Source: Leptospira johnsonii
Lineage (GTDB): Bacteria; Spirochaetota; Leptospiria; Leptospirales; Leptospiraceae
Length of the DNA stretch: 64,000 bases
Direction: 5' to 3'
Assembly: GCF_003112675.1 (NCBI RefSeq)
Contig: NZ_BFAY01000011.1
Location: 62,001-126,000, forward strand
Positions 20,205-31,010 of the stretch are shown piece after piece. Position 1 is the first letter of the stretch. Each line of letters starts with the position of its first letter. The translations under genes and the position numbers were made by a program. The notes beneath the pieces are model-generated. The model was given only the letters and a program-made list of their open reading frames with translations, made no database searches and was not told the DNA's origin.

Positions 20205-21938
20205 TTATTTAGAATTCGGCGTTGCAGTCTCTTTTCCGGGTTTAAATCGGATCTTTCCTAAATACACCTTGGTAGTCAAAGAATCTCGTTTGGATTTTAG
20301 AAAGAAACCAAACTCAGGAGTGGCCACCTTATAACTTTCATATTCTGCAAAAATATCCAGATCCACTCGATTCGCGGTGAACGCATCGAAATGAGGCAGA
20401 TACTTTTCAGAGATGAGTATCATTCTTTCTCCGTCCTTTTCCAGCGCTTCGAATAGAACTTCAGGATCGAATAAGGTCCTGGTCAAACGTTTTGAATAAA
20501 ATGCATAGGATCTTTTAGAAGCGGGCACTCCGAACATCAGAAACTTTTCTTTTCCAGGTTCCGCTTCTTGGATAATCTCCCCTACTTCTTTCGAAGGTTG
20601 GTAAGACACAAGCAATGGATAAGCATACAAACTTACTAAAGTAAAGAAGAAGGAGACGGATACCACTAAGGTCCCAAGCACAGCTTCCGTTTTAAAATAC
20701 AATAGAACGATCGCTGCAATTCCTAGATAAATAGCCAACCAAACATAATAGGAAACAGGAACATCTAAAACCAAGATGGGGAATAAGATCCCTGCAAATA
20801 CGAATCCCAAGCTAGTAAGATAAACTAAAATTTTACCTGCGAAAGAAAGAGATCCTTCCGGGCTTTCTATCAATCTCAGTAAAAATCCCGAACCGACGAC
20901 CGCTCCAGCAGGAAGGCACCAATAAATGTATTGAGGCAATTGGTATTTGGAAAAACTGATCAGAAACAAAAATAAGAATAACCAGAAAGCCGGAACAAAA
21001 TCCTGATCCTTCCATTCATTTTTTCGAATATTAGAAAATAGACTTCCGCCCTTCTCCTTTAAGAATCCATAAAAATTCGATCCAATCCAGACAAAGAAAG
21101 GTAATATAAATATACCAAACGCCCAAGAGAAGTTGGAATAGAAGAATAGAGGATTGAATTTTTGGTCGTACATCTTGATATAAAAACGACCAAAAGATTG
21201 GACCCAAAGAAAGAAATAAGGTCCGTAAGTATTGAATTCCAAATACAAAGGAATAGACCATAAGAAAGGAGGAAGTAATGCCAAAATTCCTCCTGGGAAT
21301 AATTTCATCCCGAGAAGTCTTTTCCAGTCCCTTCTAAAAAGAATGTCTCCGCCAATCCCAATTCCGGGGATCACTACTGCGATCGGCCCTTTTGTGACAA
21401 AGCCGAGTCCCATAGCAAGATACATCGCGTAATAATAGGCGGGATTCTTTTTTGTTCCTAAATAATAAAAAGCGAATACTAAAATGATATAAGGAGTCAC
21501 ATATACGTCTATCTTAGGATCCACCACCATCGCGTACAATCCGGGAGACAAAGCGTATAAGAATACGGATATCCATGCACGTTTTATATTTCCTGAATAT
21601 AACTTGGTGATCGTAAACACTCCCCAGAGAGAGAGTAAGGTCATGAGTATTGCAGGCAAACGGAATGCGTAATTGTTCTGGCCGAAAAGAGTAAAAGAAG
21701 AACTGATCTTCCAAAATGTAAGGATCGGTTTGTCTAGGTATCTTCTGCCATTGTCTCGGATAAAAAACCAATTCCCGCTATCGGTCATTTCCCTGCCGAT
21801 CTCCGCGTACTGGGAAGAGTCGATATCGATCACATCCAAAGGAAATGTCAAAAACAAGGGCAGAACAGCTACTGCCAAAAGAAACCAAACAGAATATTTC
21901 ACAAGCGGAACGTTTTTCCCATCCTGAACGAAATTCAT
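20205..21938 (-). CDS. Glycosyltransferase family 39/83-like (ArnT-type) membrane protein
   Basis: 577 residues from the preferred start, with about eleven transmembrane helices and a soluble C-terminal domain. The first periplasmic loop has [14 protein letters not shown], the acidic motif that binds polyprenyl-phosphate sugar in GT-C enzymes such as ArnT and protein mannosyltransferases. Likely to transfer a sugar to lipid A or a cell-surface acceptor. An upstream start (22058) would overlap the preceding gene on the same strand, so the ATG at 21938 is preferred. It sits near an LpxL-type gene. Confidence 0.8.
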   Translation of the reverse strand: MNFVQDGKNVPLVKYSVWFLLAVAVLPLFLTFPLDVIDIDSSQYAEIGREMTDSGNWFFIRDNGRRYLDKPILTFWKISSSFTLFGQNNYAFRLPAILMTLLSLWGVFTITKLYSGNIKRAWISVFLYALSPGLYAMVVDPKIDVYVTPYIILVFAFYYLGTKKNPAYYYAMYLAMGLGFVTKGPIAVVIPGIGIGGDILFRRDWKRLLGMKLFPGGILALLPPFLWSIPLYLEFNTYGPYFFLWVQSFGRFYIKMYDQKFNPLFFYSNFSWAFGIFILPFFVWIGSNFYGFLKEKGGSLFSNIRKNEWKDQDFVPAFWLFLFLFLISFSKYQLPQYIYWCLPAGAVVGSGFLLRLIESPEGSLSFAGKILVYLTSLGFVFAGILFPILVLDVPVSYYVWLAIYLGIAAIVLLYFKTEAVLGTLVVSVSFFFTLVSLYAYPLLVSYQPSKEVGEIIQEAEPGKEKFLMFGVPASKRSYAFYSKRLTRTLFDPEVLFEALEKDGERMILISEKYLPHFDAFTANRVDLDIFAEYESYKVATPEFGFFLKSKRDSLTTKVYLGKIRFKPGKETATPNSK

Positions 21939-21978
21939 ATTTTTATAATACTCCAAACTTAATAGAAAAACGATGATC

Positions 21979-22275
21979 TCAATCCATGAGCCCGGATTCC
22001 ATGAGGCAACGAGTAAATCCGGTACATGTTTTTTCGGACTCGTAACAAGGCATTGCATATCCTTGTTCTCTTAAACATCCGGATTCACACTCGATCTGCA
22101 TGAAACTTTTTTGGGAAGCTTCCATCCGTCCCTTAGATTCGAATTGTTTCTCCACGCAAGAGGTGAAAAATCCGCAGATCTCTTGGCATTTTTGTTGGTA
22201 AGGATCCTTACAATCGGTGAGCCCGATCATAATAAAAGAAAATAAGAATAAGGTCGAAAAAAGGGACAGCCTCAT
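21979..22275 (-). CDS. Small cysteine-rich lipoprotein
   Basis: 98 residues from ATG 22275: signal peptide, lipobox (IGLTDCKD) and a mature part with seven further Cys in a C-x3-C-x5-C pattern ([18 protein letters not shown]) and a later CESGC...PCYESEKTC...C. This resembles small Cys-rich lipoprotein families seen across Leptospira, without a known function. A longer in-frame start exists but would overlap rlmN and place the signal peptide internally. Confidence 0.65.
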   Translation of the reverse strand: MRLSLFSTLFLFSFIMIGLTDCKDPYQQKCQEICGFFTSCVEKQFESKGRMEASQKSFMQIECESGCLREQGYAMPCYESEKTCTGFTRCLMESGLMD

Positions 22276-22306
22276 TCCAGCTAGGTTATTCGATACGGAT
22301 CTAAGG

Positions 22307-23380
22307 TCAACTTTTTGCGGCGAGCATTCCGCAGGCCCCATTGATGTCTTTTCCGGGGGACCGTCTGTTTAAAATAGGAACTCCTGCAGGTTCCAGATGA
22401 CGTAAAAACTCATCTATTTCCTGATCGGTGGGCCTTCTCCAGCCGTAAAACTCGGTGTTCAAAGGGATTACGTTTATTTTACAATCCAGTCTTCTTGCGA
22501 TCTTCACTAATTTTTTAGCGTCTTCTCCGCTCATGTTCACACCGGGGATCATTACATATTCGAACGTAATCCTACGCTTTAGAACTTTGGTATATTCTAA
22601 GGCTGCGTCTAAAAGTTCGGGAAGCGAAAACTTCTCCTCTATGTCCATGATCTCTTTTCTTCCGTTCGGATCCGGATGATTGAGCGAGATCGCAAGATTA
22701 TAAGGTTCTTTATTTTCTATAAATCTACGAATACCGTTCACTACTCCTGAGGTGGAGATTGTGATCCTTTTTGCGCCCATACCTAAAGCTTCCTGGTCAT
22801 GAAGAAGTTCCGCTGCACGCATTACATTAAAGTAATTATGCATAGGCTCGCCCATTCCCATGAAGACTATGTTCGTGGCTCGATCGCCTACTATCTTTTC
22901 CACCTGAAGGATCTGGTCTATGATCTCTCCCGCTTTTAAATTTCCTTGGTAAGGCAATTTAGCTGTGGCGCAGAATTTACAATTTAAGGTGCAACCCACT
23001 TGAGAAGAAATGCAGATTGTTTTTCTTCCACCGTCACCGGAAGGGATCCAAACTGATTCGAACTCTTTTCCACTTCCTGGAGCGGACTCGAATGTGAATT
23101 TTTGGGTCCCATCTACCGATTTTAAATGTTTCGCGACGCTGATGGAGGAGAAGGTAAACTTCTCCTTTAATTTTTCCTTTAAGTCTTTTCCGATCGTGGA
23201 AAATTCTTCCCAGGACTCGTAACGATTTACGTACAATCCATTATAAATTTGTTTCGCTCTAAATGGCTTTTCTCCCAGTTCTGAAATGATCCGGGTGAGT
23301 TCTTCCAAGGTTTGGCCCTTGACCGGTATTTTTCGGGTTCCATTTTCCTGGAGTTCAGAATTGGAAAGGGTTTCGTTCAC
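22307..23380 (-). CDS. rlmN: Dual-specificity 23S rRNA/tRNA adenine-2 methyltransferase RlmN
   Basis: 357 residues. The radical SAM motif CTLNCKFC (CxxxCxxC) follows QVGC, and a second conserved Cys lies near the C-terminus (NGACGML), as required for RlmN's methyl-transfer mechanism. It methylates A2503 of 23S rRNA and A37 of some tRNAs. The GTG start at 23380 is preferred: AGGA lies 9 nt upstream and GTGA overlaps the stop codon of the upstream TPR gene, suggesting translational coupling. Confidence 0.96.
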   Translation of the reverse strand: MNETLSNSELQENGTRKIPVKGQTLEELTRIISELGEKPFRAKQIYNGLYVNRYESWEEFSTIGKDLKEKLKEKFTFSSISVAKHLKSVDGTQKFTFESAPGSGKEFESVWIPSGDGGRKTICISSQVGCTLNCKFCATAKLPYQGNLKAGEIIDQILQVEKIVGDRATNIVFMGMGEPMHNYFNVMRAAELLHDQEALGMGAKRITISTSGVVNGIRRFIENKEPYNLAISLNHPDPNGRKEIMDIEEKFSLPELLDAALEYTKVLKRRITFEYVMIPGVNMSGEDAKKLVKIARRLDCKINVIPLNTEFYGWRRPTDQEIDEFLRHLEPAGVPILNRRSPGKDINGACGMLAAKS

Positions 23381-24267
23381 TTGCAAGAATCCTTATATTC
23401 TTTTTCTGCGTTTGTATATCCCAGATCCCAGGATTTTTTATAATCTTTACAGGACTCTGCCTTTCTTTTTAAGGCAGCATAACCCAATCCTCGATTGAAG
23501 TAAGAGATCGAATCGTCCGGCAGTATCTTCAAAACTTTGGAATAAGAATCTATACTATCCTTATATTTTCCGGAAGCATAATTGGCAAAACCTAGGGCAA
23601 AGATCGCTCTAGGATATTCCGGATCCAATTGTACCGCTTTTTTAGCGTCCGCCAAAGATTCTTTCGCTTTTCCTAATATACCTAGTTGGATAGCTCGTTC
23701 CGCAAAAGCGTATGATTTTATCAGTCCGGAATCGATGGCCCGATTCAAGTCTTCCAAACCTTCTTCTTTTCTTTCCAAACCGAAACGACTTAAACCTCTG
23801 TAATATAATGAATCCAGATTCTTAGGATCCAAAGAATATGCGGAATCAAAATCCGTTTCGGCCTCGGCGTATCTATTCAGATAATATTTACCCAAACCAC
23901 GATTATAGAATGCGGAAGTATTTTTGGAATTCACAGCAATATAACGATCGTATTGAGAGATAGAATTTTCATACTCTGCCGCATTATAAGAATCTAAACC
24001 TTGTTGGAAAAGTTCCTGCAATTCCTGGTCTGAAAGAATTTCAGGAGTGCTATTGCGACTTGCGGATTCTTTTTCTAACTGGTTTATAAAATCGGTTATC
24101 CCAGAAAAGAGTGCGGAAAGTTGTAAAGAAGTCTCCGGTTTTGGTTCTTCTTTTTGTGTGTCCGATTTTTCCGGCTCGTTAGAAGAAACAGACCCATCCG
24201 GAGAAAAGATCTGAATCCCCGCCAAGATCAAACCCACCACTAGGAAAATACCCAATATTCTCTGCAT
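23377..24267 (-). CDS. TPR-repeat protein with N-terminal signal/anchor
   Basis: 296 residues. A hydrophobic N-terminus (residues 2-20) is followed by a linker and then about five TPR repeats, visible as alternating N-x-G/Y-x-x-x-x-A-x-x-D units ([24 protein letters not shown] and similar). Probably a periplasmic or membrane-anchored scaffold for protein interaction. It is translationally coupled to rlmN. Confidence 0.78.
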   Translation of the reverse strand: MQRILGIFLVVGLILAGIQIFSPDGSVSSNEPEKSDTQKEEPKPETSLQLSALFSGITDFINQLEKESASRNSTPEILSDQELQELFQQGLDSYNAAEYENSISQYDRYIAVNSKNTSAFYNRGLGKYYLNRYAEAETDFDSAYSLDPKNLDSLYYRGLSRFGLERKEEGLEDLNRAIDSGLIKSYAFAERAIQLGILGKAKESLADAKKAVQLDPEYPRAIFALGFANYASGKYKDSIDSYSKVLKILPDDSISYFNRGLGYAALKRKAESCKDYKKSWDLGYTNAEKEYKDSCK

Positions 24268-24314
24268 ACGATTTGTATGACCGGATTTTAAAAGGAATAC
24301 CAGCTTTTTTCCGG

Positions 24315-25727
<1,413 letters not shown>

Positions 25728-25872
25728 AATATTCTTCTCCCATATCTTAGACTTTAAAAGGAAAGATGCAATCCTTTCCGAAGGTCTGAAAGGTGAGTTT
25801 TGCCCGAATAAGGGCTATATAACCAGGTTTTAGAAGGATGGATGCTTGGACCAGGAGAAATTCAGAAAGGAG

Positions 25873-25894
25873 AATCCGGTCCTAGGACCGGATT
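25873..25894 (-). terminator. Perfect 22-bp palindromic hairpin after the peroxiredoxin gene
   Basis: A perfect 22-bp palindrome centred on CCTAGG, located 16 nt past the peroxiredoxin stop codon. It would form a strong hairpin in the minus-strand transcript. Only a short pyrimidine tract follows (CTCCTTTC), so it may act as a weak terminator or mRNA-stabilising stem. The site lies upstream of sufB, so a role as an operator is an alternative. Confidence 0.5.
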
Positions 25895-25909
25895 TCCGTA
25901 AGAATGGGA

Positions 25910-26491
25910 TTAGTTTACCGAAGAGAAGTATTCTTTGGACTTTTCTGGATCCGCTTTCATGGTTTTCTTTCCTTCGTCCCAGTTTGCAGGGCAAACTTCG
26001 CCGTGTTTTTCCACGTATTGGAAAGCTTTGACTAGACGGATCGCTTCGTCTATGTTTCTTCCTACAGGAAGATCGTTGATGGTGGACTGACGGATCACTC
26101 CGGCAGGATCGATCACGAAGGTCCCTCTTAGAGCAACTCCGCCTTCAGTAAGAACTCCGTAATCTCTTGCGATTGACTTGGTTATGTCAGCGATTAGAGG
26201 ATACTTGATATCTCCCAATCCGCCTTGTTTACGAGGAGTGTTCTTCCATGCAAGGTGAGTAAAAGCGCTGTCTACGGAAACTCCTAGAACTTCCGCTCCG
26301 ATTTTTTTGAATTCGTCCAGTTTTGCATCGTACTCGATGATCTCAGTAGGACAAACGAAAGTGAAGTCGAGGGGCCAGAAGAATAGAACAACCCACTTTC
26401 CTTTATATTCGGAAAGTTTGATTTCCTTGATTTGCTGGCCGATGACGGCTTCTGCTTTAAAGTCCGGTGCGAGTGAAGTAACTTGAGGCAT
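25910..26491 (-). CDS. Typical 2-Cys peroxiredoxin (AhpC/TSA family)
   Basis: 193 residues. The peroxidatic Cys is in FTFVCPTE and the resolving Cys in HGEVCPANW, defining a typical 2-Cys peroxiredoxin that reduces H2O2 and organic hydroperoxides in the cytoplasm. No reductase (AhpF) is adjacent. The start has a strong GGAGAGAG ribosome site and a perfect PerR-like palindrome directly upstream (26505-26523). Confidence 0.96.
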   Translation of the reverse strand: MPQVTSLAPDFKAEAVIGQQIKEIKLSEYKGKWVVLFFWPLDFTFVCPTEIIEYDAKLDEFKKIGAEVLGVSVDSAFTHLAWKNTPRKQGGLGDIKYPLIADITKSIARDYGVLTEGGVALRGTFVIDPAGVIRQSTINDLPVGRNIDEAIRLVKAFQYVEKHGEVCPANWDEGKKTMKADPEKSKEYFSSVN

Positions 26492-26504
26492 TTTGCTCTC
26501 TCCT

Positions 26505-26523
26505 ATTTAGAATCATTCTAAAT
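26505..26523. promoter_or_regulatory. PerR/Fur-type box upstream of the peroxiredoxin
   Basis: ATTTAGAATCATTCTAAAT is a perfect 9-1-9 palindrome whose core TTAGAAT-C-ATTCTAA closely matches the PerR consensus TTATAATNATTATAA of Gram-positive models. It ends 14 nt before the peroxiredoxin ATG, where a repressor would block transcription or initiation. Leptospira is known to encode PerR homologues. The binding protein is inferred. Confidence 0.75.
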
Positions 26524-26606
26524 TTAGACAGCCAGGAAGGAAAGCAGTTTTTCTTTTTTTCTAAAAAACCAATTATTTCACCCAATCTCGATTTTCAGAC
26601 AGAATT

Positions 26607-26906
26607 TCAGGTTTTTGAGGATCCCACCAAGAACTCTAAAGACGGAACAACTTTTGAAGGTTCTACTTCTAAAATTTCAGCCTTCACAACATTTTCTGCT
26701 ACGAACGGGTCCGCTGATATTCTTTCTTCCAAATCTTCTCTCGATATATTTTGGACAAGAATAGCTCCTCCAAGTCCTGGCTTGAGACTTCCCACAAGTA
26801 TAAAATGACCATCTTCAAAACCGTTCTTAATCCATTCGTTGTGTGCACCCATAAGCTGCGGAGCTTTACTTTTATTAAAATCAAATTTTAGTAATACAAT
26901 ATACAT
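26607..26906 (-). CDS. YciI-family protein
   Basis: 99-residue soluble protein matching the ferredoxin-like YciI fold: hydrophobic strand MYIVLLKFDF, then an HNEWIKNGFEDG helix turn with the conserved His, then GHFILVGSLKPG and DPFVAENVVKAEILE. Family members may have enzyme activity (His-Asp pair) but most are uncharacterised. It starts 13 nt after the TetR gene, so the pair is a transcription unit controlled by that regulator. Confidence 0.85.
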   Translation of the reverse strand: MYIVLLKFDFNKSKAPQLMGAHNEWIKNGFEDGHFILVGSLKPGLGGAILVQNISREDLEERISADPFVAENVVKAEILEVEPSKVVPSLEFLVGSSKT

Positions 26907-26919
26907 ATACTTTTCCTTT

Positions 26920-27483
26920 TTATTTTAAACCTTCAAGCCAGTTCGTCATTCGGCCTACTTCTTGTCTGATATACTTCTCATCTTGAAAAGCGCTCCCAAG
27001 AGTAGCTACTCCTTGACTCATACCCAAAATATACATAGCAAACTCGTCAGCATTCTTAGAATGACCGGCAAGGCGAAACTGCTTCTTTAACCATTCTCTA
27101 AACAGAGTAAAAAGTTTATTCGCATTCGTCTGAGCCGGATGATTCAATTTGGCGAGTTCTGTACAAAGAGTTCCGACAGGACATCCGTAAAACTTTATCT
27201 TAGCTATATTCATAATTAGAATATTAATAAAACTTAGAATACGATCTTTGGGTGAACCGACTTCCGACTCCCAGCTATTAAGCATATTCCTGGTATTAGT
27301 CAGTCGATATTCGATAACAGCATCCAAGATCTCATCCTTCGATTTGAAATGATGATAAAAATTGCCTCGGGAAATTTTTATAATTTCGGCAATATCCGCA
27401 AACGAAGTACTTTCAAAACCTTTCTCGTAAAAAAGTTTATCTGCCACTTCGATAATTTGATCTCGCGTAGCTAAGCCTTTCAT
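26920..27483 (-). CDS. TetR-family transcriptional repressor
   Basis: 187 residues. The N-terminal helix-turn-helix has the TetR signature (ATRDQIIEVADKLFYEKGFEST, ISRGNFYHHFKSKDEIL). The C-terminal half is the ligand-binding/dimer domain and holds one Cys in GCPVGTLCTELAK. Two palindromic sites lie directly upstream (27498-27521 and 27531-27546), indicating autoregulation together with the downstream YciI gene. The ligand is unknown. Confidence 0.92.
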   Translation of the reverse strand: MKGLATRDQIIEVADKLFYEKGFESTSFADIAEIIKISRGNFYHHFKSKDEILDAVIEYRLTNTRNMLNSWESEVGSPKDRILSFINILIMNIAKIKFYGCPVGTLCTELAKLNHPAQTNANKLFTLFREWLKKQFRLAGHSKNADEFAMYILGMSQGVATLGSAFQDEKYIRQEVGRMTNWLEGLK

Positions 27484-27497
27484 TCGTCCATCTTCTT

Positions 27498-27521
27498 AAA
27501 TTAGGACAATTGTCCTAATTT
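27498..27521. promoter_or_regulatory. TetR operator 1, perfect 24-bp palindrome
   Basis: A perfect 24-bp palindrome whose core is TTAGGAC-AATT-GTCCTAA. It sits 15 nt upstream of the TetR start codon, overlapping the region where the promoter must be. The same core recurs 29 bp upstream. Confidence 0.8.
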
Positions 27522-27530
27522 TGAAAACAA

Positions 27531-27546
27531 TAGGACACCCGTCCTA
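27531..27546. promoter_or_regulatory. TetR operator 2
   Basis: TAGGAC-ACCC-GTCCTA repeats the half-sites and the 4-nt spacing of operator 1 exactly, with the centres 29 bp apart (close to three helical turns). This supports cooperative binding of two repressor dimers. Confidence 0.75.
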
Positions 27547-27578
27547 ATTAGTCAAATAAAATTTTTAGAAAAAGTTTT

Positions 27579-29588
27579 TCAGCCTTTGGCCATTAAGTAT
27601 TTCTCCATGAACTCTGTGATGTCCTTGATGTTCCGATTGATCATCTTTCTGAGCTCAGGAGGGATATTCTGGGATTTGATCACACGATAATAGTTCAAAG
27701 CGTTCTTCAACATTTTCCTGCGGGCGAATTCCTGGGCCTTGATCAGCATAGGTTTATACTTATAATATGAGTATTCCATAATACTGTAATTCTTGGAAAG
27801 TTTGAAAGAATGAGGTATCTTTCCGAAATCGTAGGTCAAGGTCAAGAAGGGAGCATCATCCACTTCCGGAGGTTTTAACTCCAGAATACCGTGGATCATT
27901 TTAGGCTCGTCGTCCCCGCCTCCGCTTTGACCTTCAGGCCTATCCTGGTCTAAAGGTTCCAGACCTCCATCCAATACTTCTATTTCAGGAGCTTCTTCCG
28001 CGCTTGGAGAAGGAGAAGGCGCAGAACTAGGAGCACCTGGTCCCGCGAGTGGAGGAATTTCAGGTCTATATTCCTCCTGCTTTGTTTCATCCACAGGGTC
28101 AGGAAGATCTATCTTAGGTAATTCGATCGGACCTAGAGAAGGAGCAGCTTCTCCACTTGGAGTCGGTGAAGGAGAACTCGTCGGAGTTCCTTCAGGTTCT
28201 CCTCGGATAACTTTATCTTCCGGATCAGGTAAACGGATCGGAACAAGATCTATCTGAGGAACAACAGGTGCCGCATAACCTGGGATCTGATCTGAAAGTG
28301 GATATTCAGGTCTAGGCCAATCTTGAGGTAAAGGTTCTTCTAATGATTGCTCTTCTCTTTCCTGGCGTTTTTCTTCCGCCTTCTTCTTAAGATAATCATC
28401 TCTCTCTTGGAAGAGATCTTCTTTTCTTCTATCGTCTTCTCCCCTTCTATCTTTTCGAGAACCTTCTCCGCCTCTTCTTTCTCCTTGGGAACGACGATCT
28501 TCACCTGTCCTTCTATCAACAAGAGGAAGGTCCTTAAACTTATCCCATTCATCCGAGAAGAATGTATCTTCCGGAAGATCCATCTCGCTCGGATCTAAAT
28601 GTTCTTGGTCTTTCGGTTTGGAAGAAGGTTCCGAAGGAGCAAAGTCTTCCGGTCCAACAGGACCTGGCCCACCGCCTGGAGGAGGACCGCCGCCCGGACC
28701 AGGAGGAAATCCTCCTGGAGGTGAAGGAACTCCCGCAGAATAAGAAATAGGCGCTCCAGGTGGTGGCGGAGGCATTGGCCCGGAAGAAGGAGCATAAGAA
28801 ATAATTTGATAAGATACCGGCCCAGGAGGTAATTCCGTGGGAAGTTTTGGAGCTTCTGTTCCGGGAGGAGCTTGGATCTGGATCGGGTTTGCAAATCCTT
28901 GGGAGAGGCTGCCACCTAATGCTTGGCTGATATCCTTGATCGCCTTGACCAGATCTCCCATCGGAATTGGGGCTCCGCTATAATTCGGATCGTCAGGAGT
29001 ATAAGTCTCTTCTTCAGGAGGAGAACTTAGATGGTTTTCGATTGCTTGGATATTATTGTCTATCTTCTCGTTAATATCCGCATCAGGAATCCTAGCGTTA
29101 GTTCTCTTTAAGATCTCCAACGCACCTAATAAATTTTCTTTATCTACTAACGCTTCCGAATGTAAAAGAGGTCTTCTATGATGCGCATAACGAGAGTTAT
29201 TCCGGATGATATCATCCGTTGTATGAGGAAGTTGTAATTTATCCTTCTTCTTTAAGCCCGGATAGTTTGGCTTTTCACCACTTCCGGAAGGAGGACTCCA
29301 TTCTTGATCCGGCTTCTCCGCTTCCGATTGCCCTCCACCTTTTTGCGGTAGAGAAGATGATGAAGAAGGAGGAGAATTTTGGTCTCCTACATTGACTAGT
29401 TTTCCACGATCAGCCGGAGCGGGAGTTCCTGCACCTCCGCTACCCGACCCTGGACTGCCTCCTCCACCCGCACTTCCTCCTCCAGGAGAAGGCGCAGGAC
29501 TTCCGGAAGATCTATTCGGATCTCGGAATAAAGTGTACGCTCCTGCTCCCGCAGAAAGAAGTCCTAGTAATAAAAGAAGGGCTGTCAT
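27579..29588 (-). CDS. Membrane-anchored Pro/Gly/Glu-rich protein
   Basis: 669 residues. The N-terminus has one hydrophobic segment (residues 2-19), then a very long low-complexity region rich in Pro, Gly, Ser and Glu, with a charged RDRRGEDDRRKE stretch around residues 365-410. The final ~100 residues form an ordered domain with a beta strand (FLTLTYDFGKI) and a TPR-like helical end (FARRKMLKNALNYYRVIKSQ). No family is recognised. The layout suggests a periplasm-spanning or surface-extended protein. Confidence 0.65.
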   Translation of the reverse strand: MTALLLLLGLLSAGAGAYTLFRDPNRSSGSPAPSPGGGSAGGGGSPGSGSGGAGTPAPADRGKLVNVGDQNSPPSSSSSLPQKGGGQSEAEKPDQEWSPPSGSGEKPNYPGLKKKDKLQLPHTTDDIIRNNSRYAHHRRPLLHSEALVDKENLLGALEILKRTNARIPDADINEKIDNNIQAIENHLSSPPEEETYTPDDPNYSGAPIPMGDLVKAIKDISQALGGSLSQGFANPIQIQAPPGTEAPKLPTELPPGPVSYQIISYAPSSGPMPPPPPGAPISYSAGVPSPPGGFPPGPGGGPPPGGGPGPVGPEDFAPSEPSSKPKDQEHLDPSEMDLPEDTFFSDEWDKFKDLPLVDRRTGEDRRSQGERRGGEGSRKDRRGEDDRRKEDLFQERDDYLKKKAEEKRQEREEQSLEEPLPQDWPRPEYPLSDQIPGYAAPVVPQIDLVPIRLPDPEDKVIRGEPEGTPTSSPSPTPSGEAAPSLGPIELPKIDLPDPVDETKQEEYRPEIPPLAGPGAPSSAPSPSPSAEEAPEIEVLDGGLEPLDQDRPEGQSGGGDDEPKMIHGILELKPPEVDDAPFLTLTYDFGKIPHSFKLSKNYSIMEYSYYKYKPMLIKAQEFARRKMLKNALNYYRVIKSQNIPPELRKMINRNIKDITEFMEKYLMAKG

Positions 29589-29699
29589 TGGAAAAAATCT
29601 TACCTAGTATTTTCGACAGAACATTACGTCGTTCTTAAACGGGACCCAATAGCTTTTTTCCGATTGACACCATGAATGTTAAGTAATAAGTTGACATAT

Positions 29700-30104
29700 A
29701 TGAAATCAACGGTTCGGGAAAACCTGAGCTTCGGGTCTAGTCCTGATAATCCGGACGGTCTTCAGTTAAAGATCACCTTTGATGAGGACACTAAAACCGC
29801 TTACGGTGACTACACGGTTCCTGAAAAGTTCCAAGGGTCCCCAGACGTGATCCATCCCGGAATCATCGCCACTATTTTGGACGAAATCATGGCCAAAATC
29901 AATGAGGCGATGAATTTTAAAACGACAACTGGCGAGTTGACGATCCGTTTCTTACAACCTGCTCAAGTAAATCAACCTCTGCATTTACGTGGCTGGTTCG
30001 TTAAAAAGAACAAAAAAGTGATCGAAAACAGAGCCGAAATAGAGAACGAGATCGGTAAGATTGTTGCCCGCGGTAAGGGTAAATACATCGAACTCGATTC
30101 CTGA
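29700..30104 (+). CDS. PaaI-family hotdog thioesterase
   Basis: 134 residues from ATG 29700. A single hotdog domain with the motif [15 protein letters not shown] (the HGG/HxG region and helix acid of PaaI-type thioesterases), the strand [13 protein letters not shown] and an [22 protein letters not shown]-terminal strand. Likely hydrolyses an acyl-CoA; the substrate is unknown. An upstream in-frame ATG exists but only adds eight residues. It precedes tRNA-Leu on the same strand. Confidence 0.82.
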   Translation: MKSTVRENLSFGSSPDNPDGLQLKITFDEDTKTAYGDYTVPEKFQGSPDVIHPGIIATILDEIMAKINEAMNFKTTTGELTIRFLQPAQVNQPLHLRGWFVKKNKKVIENRAEIENEIGKIVARGKGKYIELDS

Positions 30105-30127
30105 TCCAATACGGAATTATAAAACCC

Positions 30128-30211
30128 GCCGATGTGGTGGAATTGGTAGACGCACTGGATTCAAAATCCAGCGGGGGCAACCCCGTGTCGGTTCGACTCC
30201 GACCGTCGGCA
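30128..30211 (+). tRNA. tRNA-Leu (anticodon CAA)
   Basis: 84 nt with a full cloverleaf. The 7-bp acceptor stem pairs GCCGATG with CGTCGGC (one G-T), the anticodon arm is CTGGA-TTCAAAA-TCCAG with CAA at 30162-30164, there is a long variable arm (GCGGGGGCAACCCCGT) typical of class II tRNAs, and the T arm is GTTCGACTC. The 3' CCA is not encoded. CAA decodes UUG leucine. Confidence 0.96.
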
Positions 30212-30215
30212 AGGG

Positions 30216-30971
30216 TTATTTACTTACAGAGGCGATCGCTTCTTCAAACGCATCCTTCTCCACTTGATCAATCGCTTCCAAGATCAAATCCATTTCTTCT
30301 CTAGTCATTCCTGCAAATAGTTCTTCTCCTTTTGTGAGAATTCCTGCACCTAACATGATACCTTCCACTTCTTCCTGAGTGTATGTTTTTGTTTTGGACT
30401 TCATCGTCTTAACGACTGCGTCCATGAGTTGTTTGATCTTGGAAAGAAGTTCCTTATCCGAAAGTGTGGAAAATAGTTTTAAGATATCTTCTCTGAATTG
30501 ATCCGCCTCTTTTTTTGAAACGGAAGCAAGCACCTGATTGAATACGGATTTGTTTTCGAGATCCTTCCCTTCTTTTAATAATTCCTTTGCTTTGGAGAAC
30601 ATGATCTCTTCGAATCTATGAGCGGTTACATAAGAATGTAAGGCTGCAAATCCTGCTTGGAACGCGGACTTTAAATGACGGCCTAGTTTGAACACTGCCA
30701 TACTCAAAGAACCCAATAACCCGAATACTTTTGGCGGAGAATGTACAAATCCAGCCAAGGACGTAAATGCCCCGTCTAACCTTTTTCTGCCCTCATATTC
30801 AGGGTACAACAGTTCCAGAAAGTAACGTACCAAAAGATCCACTTTCTCTTCCGATATTGTGGAGAACTTCGGATACTTGGAAAGATTGTCTTTGGAATAT
30901 CTTCTTTTTAAAGCTTCTCTATAAGCGCTTATCAATTTTGGAAATTCCGGTTCTTCTAATAAAGAGCCCAT
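30216..30971 (-). CDS. Alpha-helical protein of unknown function
   Basis: 251 residues, mostly alpha-helical and charged, without signal peptide or clear membrane helix except an amphipathic GFVHSPPKVFGLLGSLSMAVF stretch. No motif is recognised. It ends 5 nt from the tRNA gene on the other strand. It starts 39 nt after the pentahaem cytochrome gene, so it may belong to the end of that operon. Confidence 0.6.
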   Translation of the reverse strand: MGSLLEEPEFPKLISAYREALKRRYSKDNLSKYPKFSTISEEKVDLLVRYFLELLYPEYEGRKRLDGAFTSLAGFVHSPPKVFGLLGSLSMAVFKLGRHLKSAFQAGFAALHSYVTAHRFEEIMFSKAKELLKEGKDLENKSVFNQVLASVSKKEADQFREDILKLFSTLSDKELLSKIKQLMDAVVKTMKSKTKTYTQEEVEGIMLGAGILTKGEELFAGMTREEMDLILEAIDQVEKDAFEEAIASVSK

Positions 30972-31010
30972 ACTCGGGATAATGATTAGGAAGGTCCGTT
31001 TATTCGGAAA

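Noticed and set aside
29392..29607. Plus-strand reading frame rich in Pro/Gly
   Set aside because: It is the complement of the low-complexity region of the 669-residue protein.
30061..30267. Plus-strand reading frame running through tRNA-Leu
   Set aside because: Crosses a well-formed tRNA and has no protein features.
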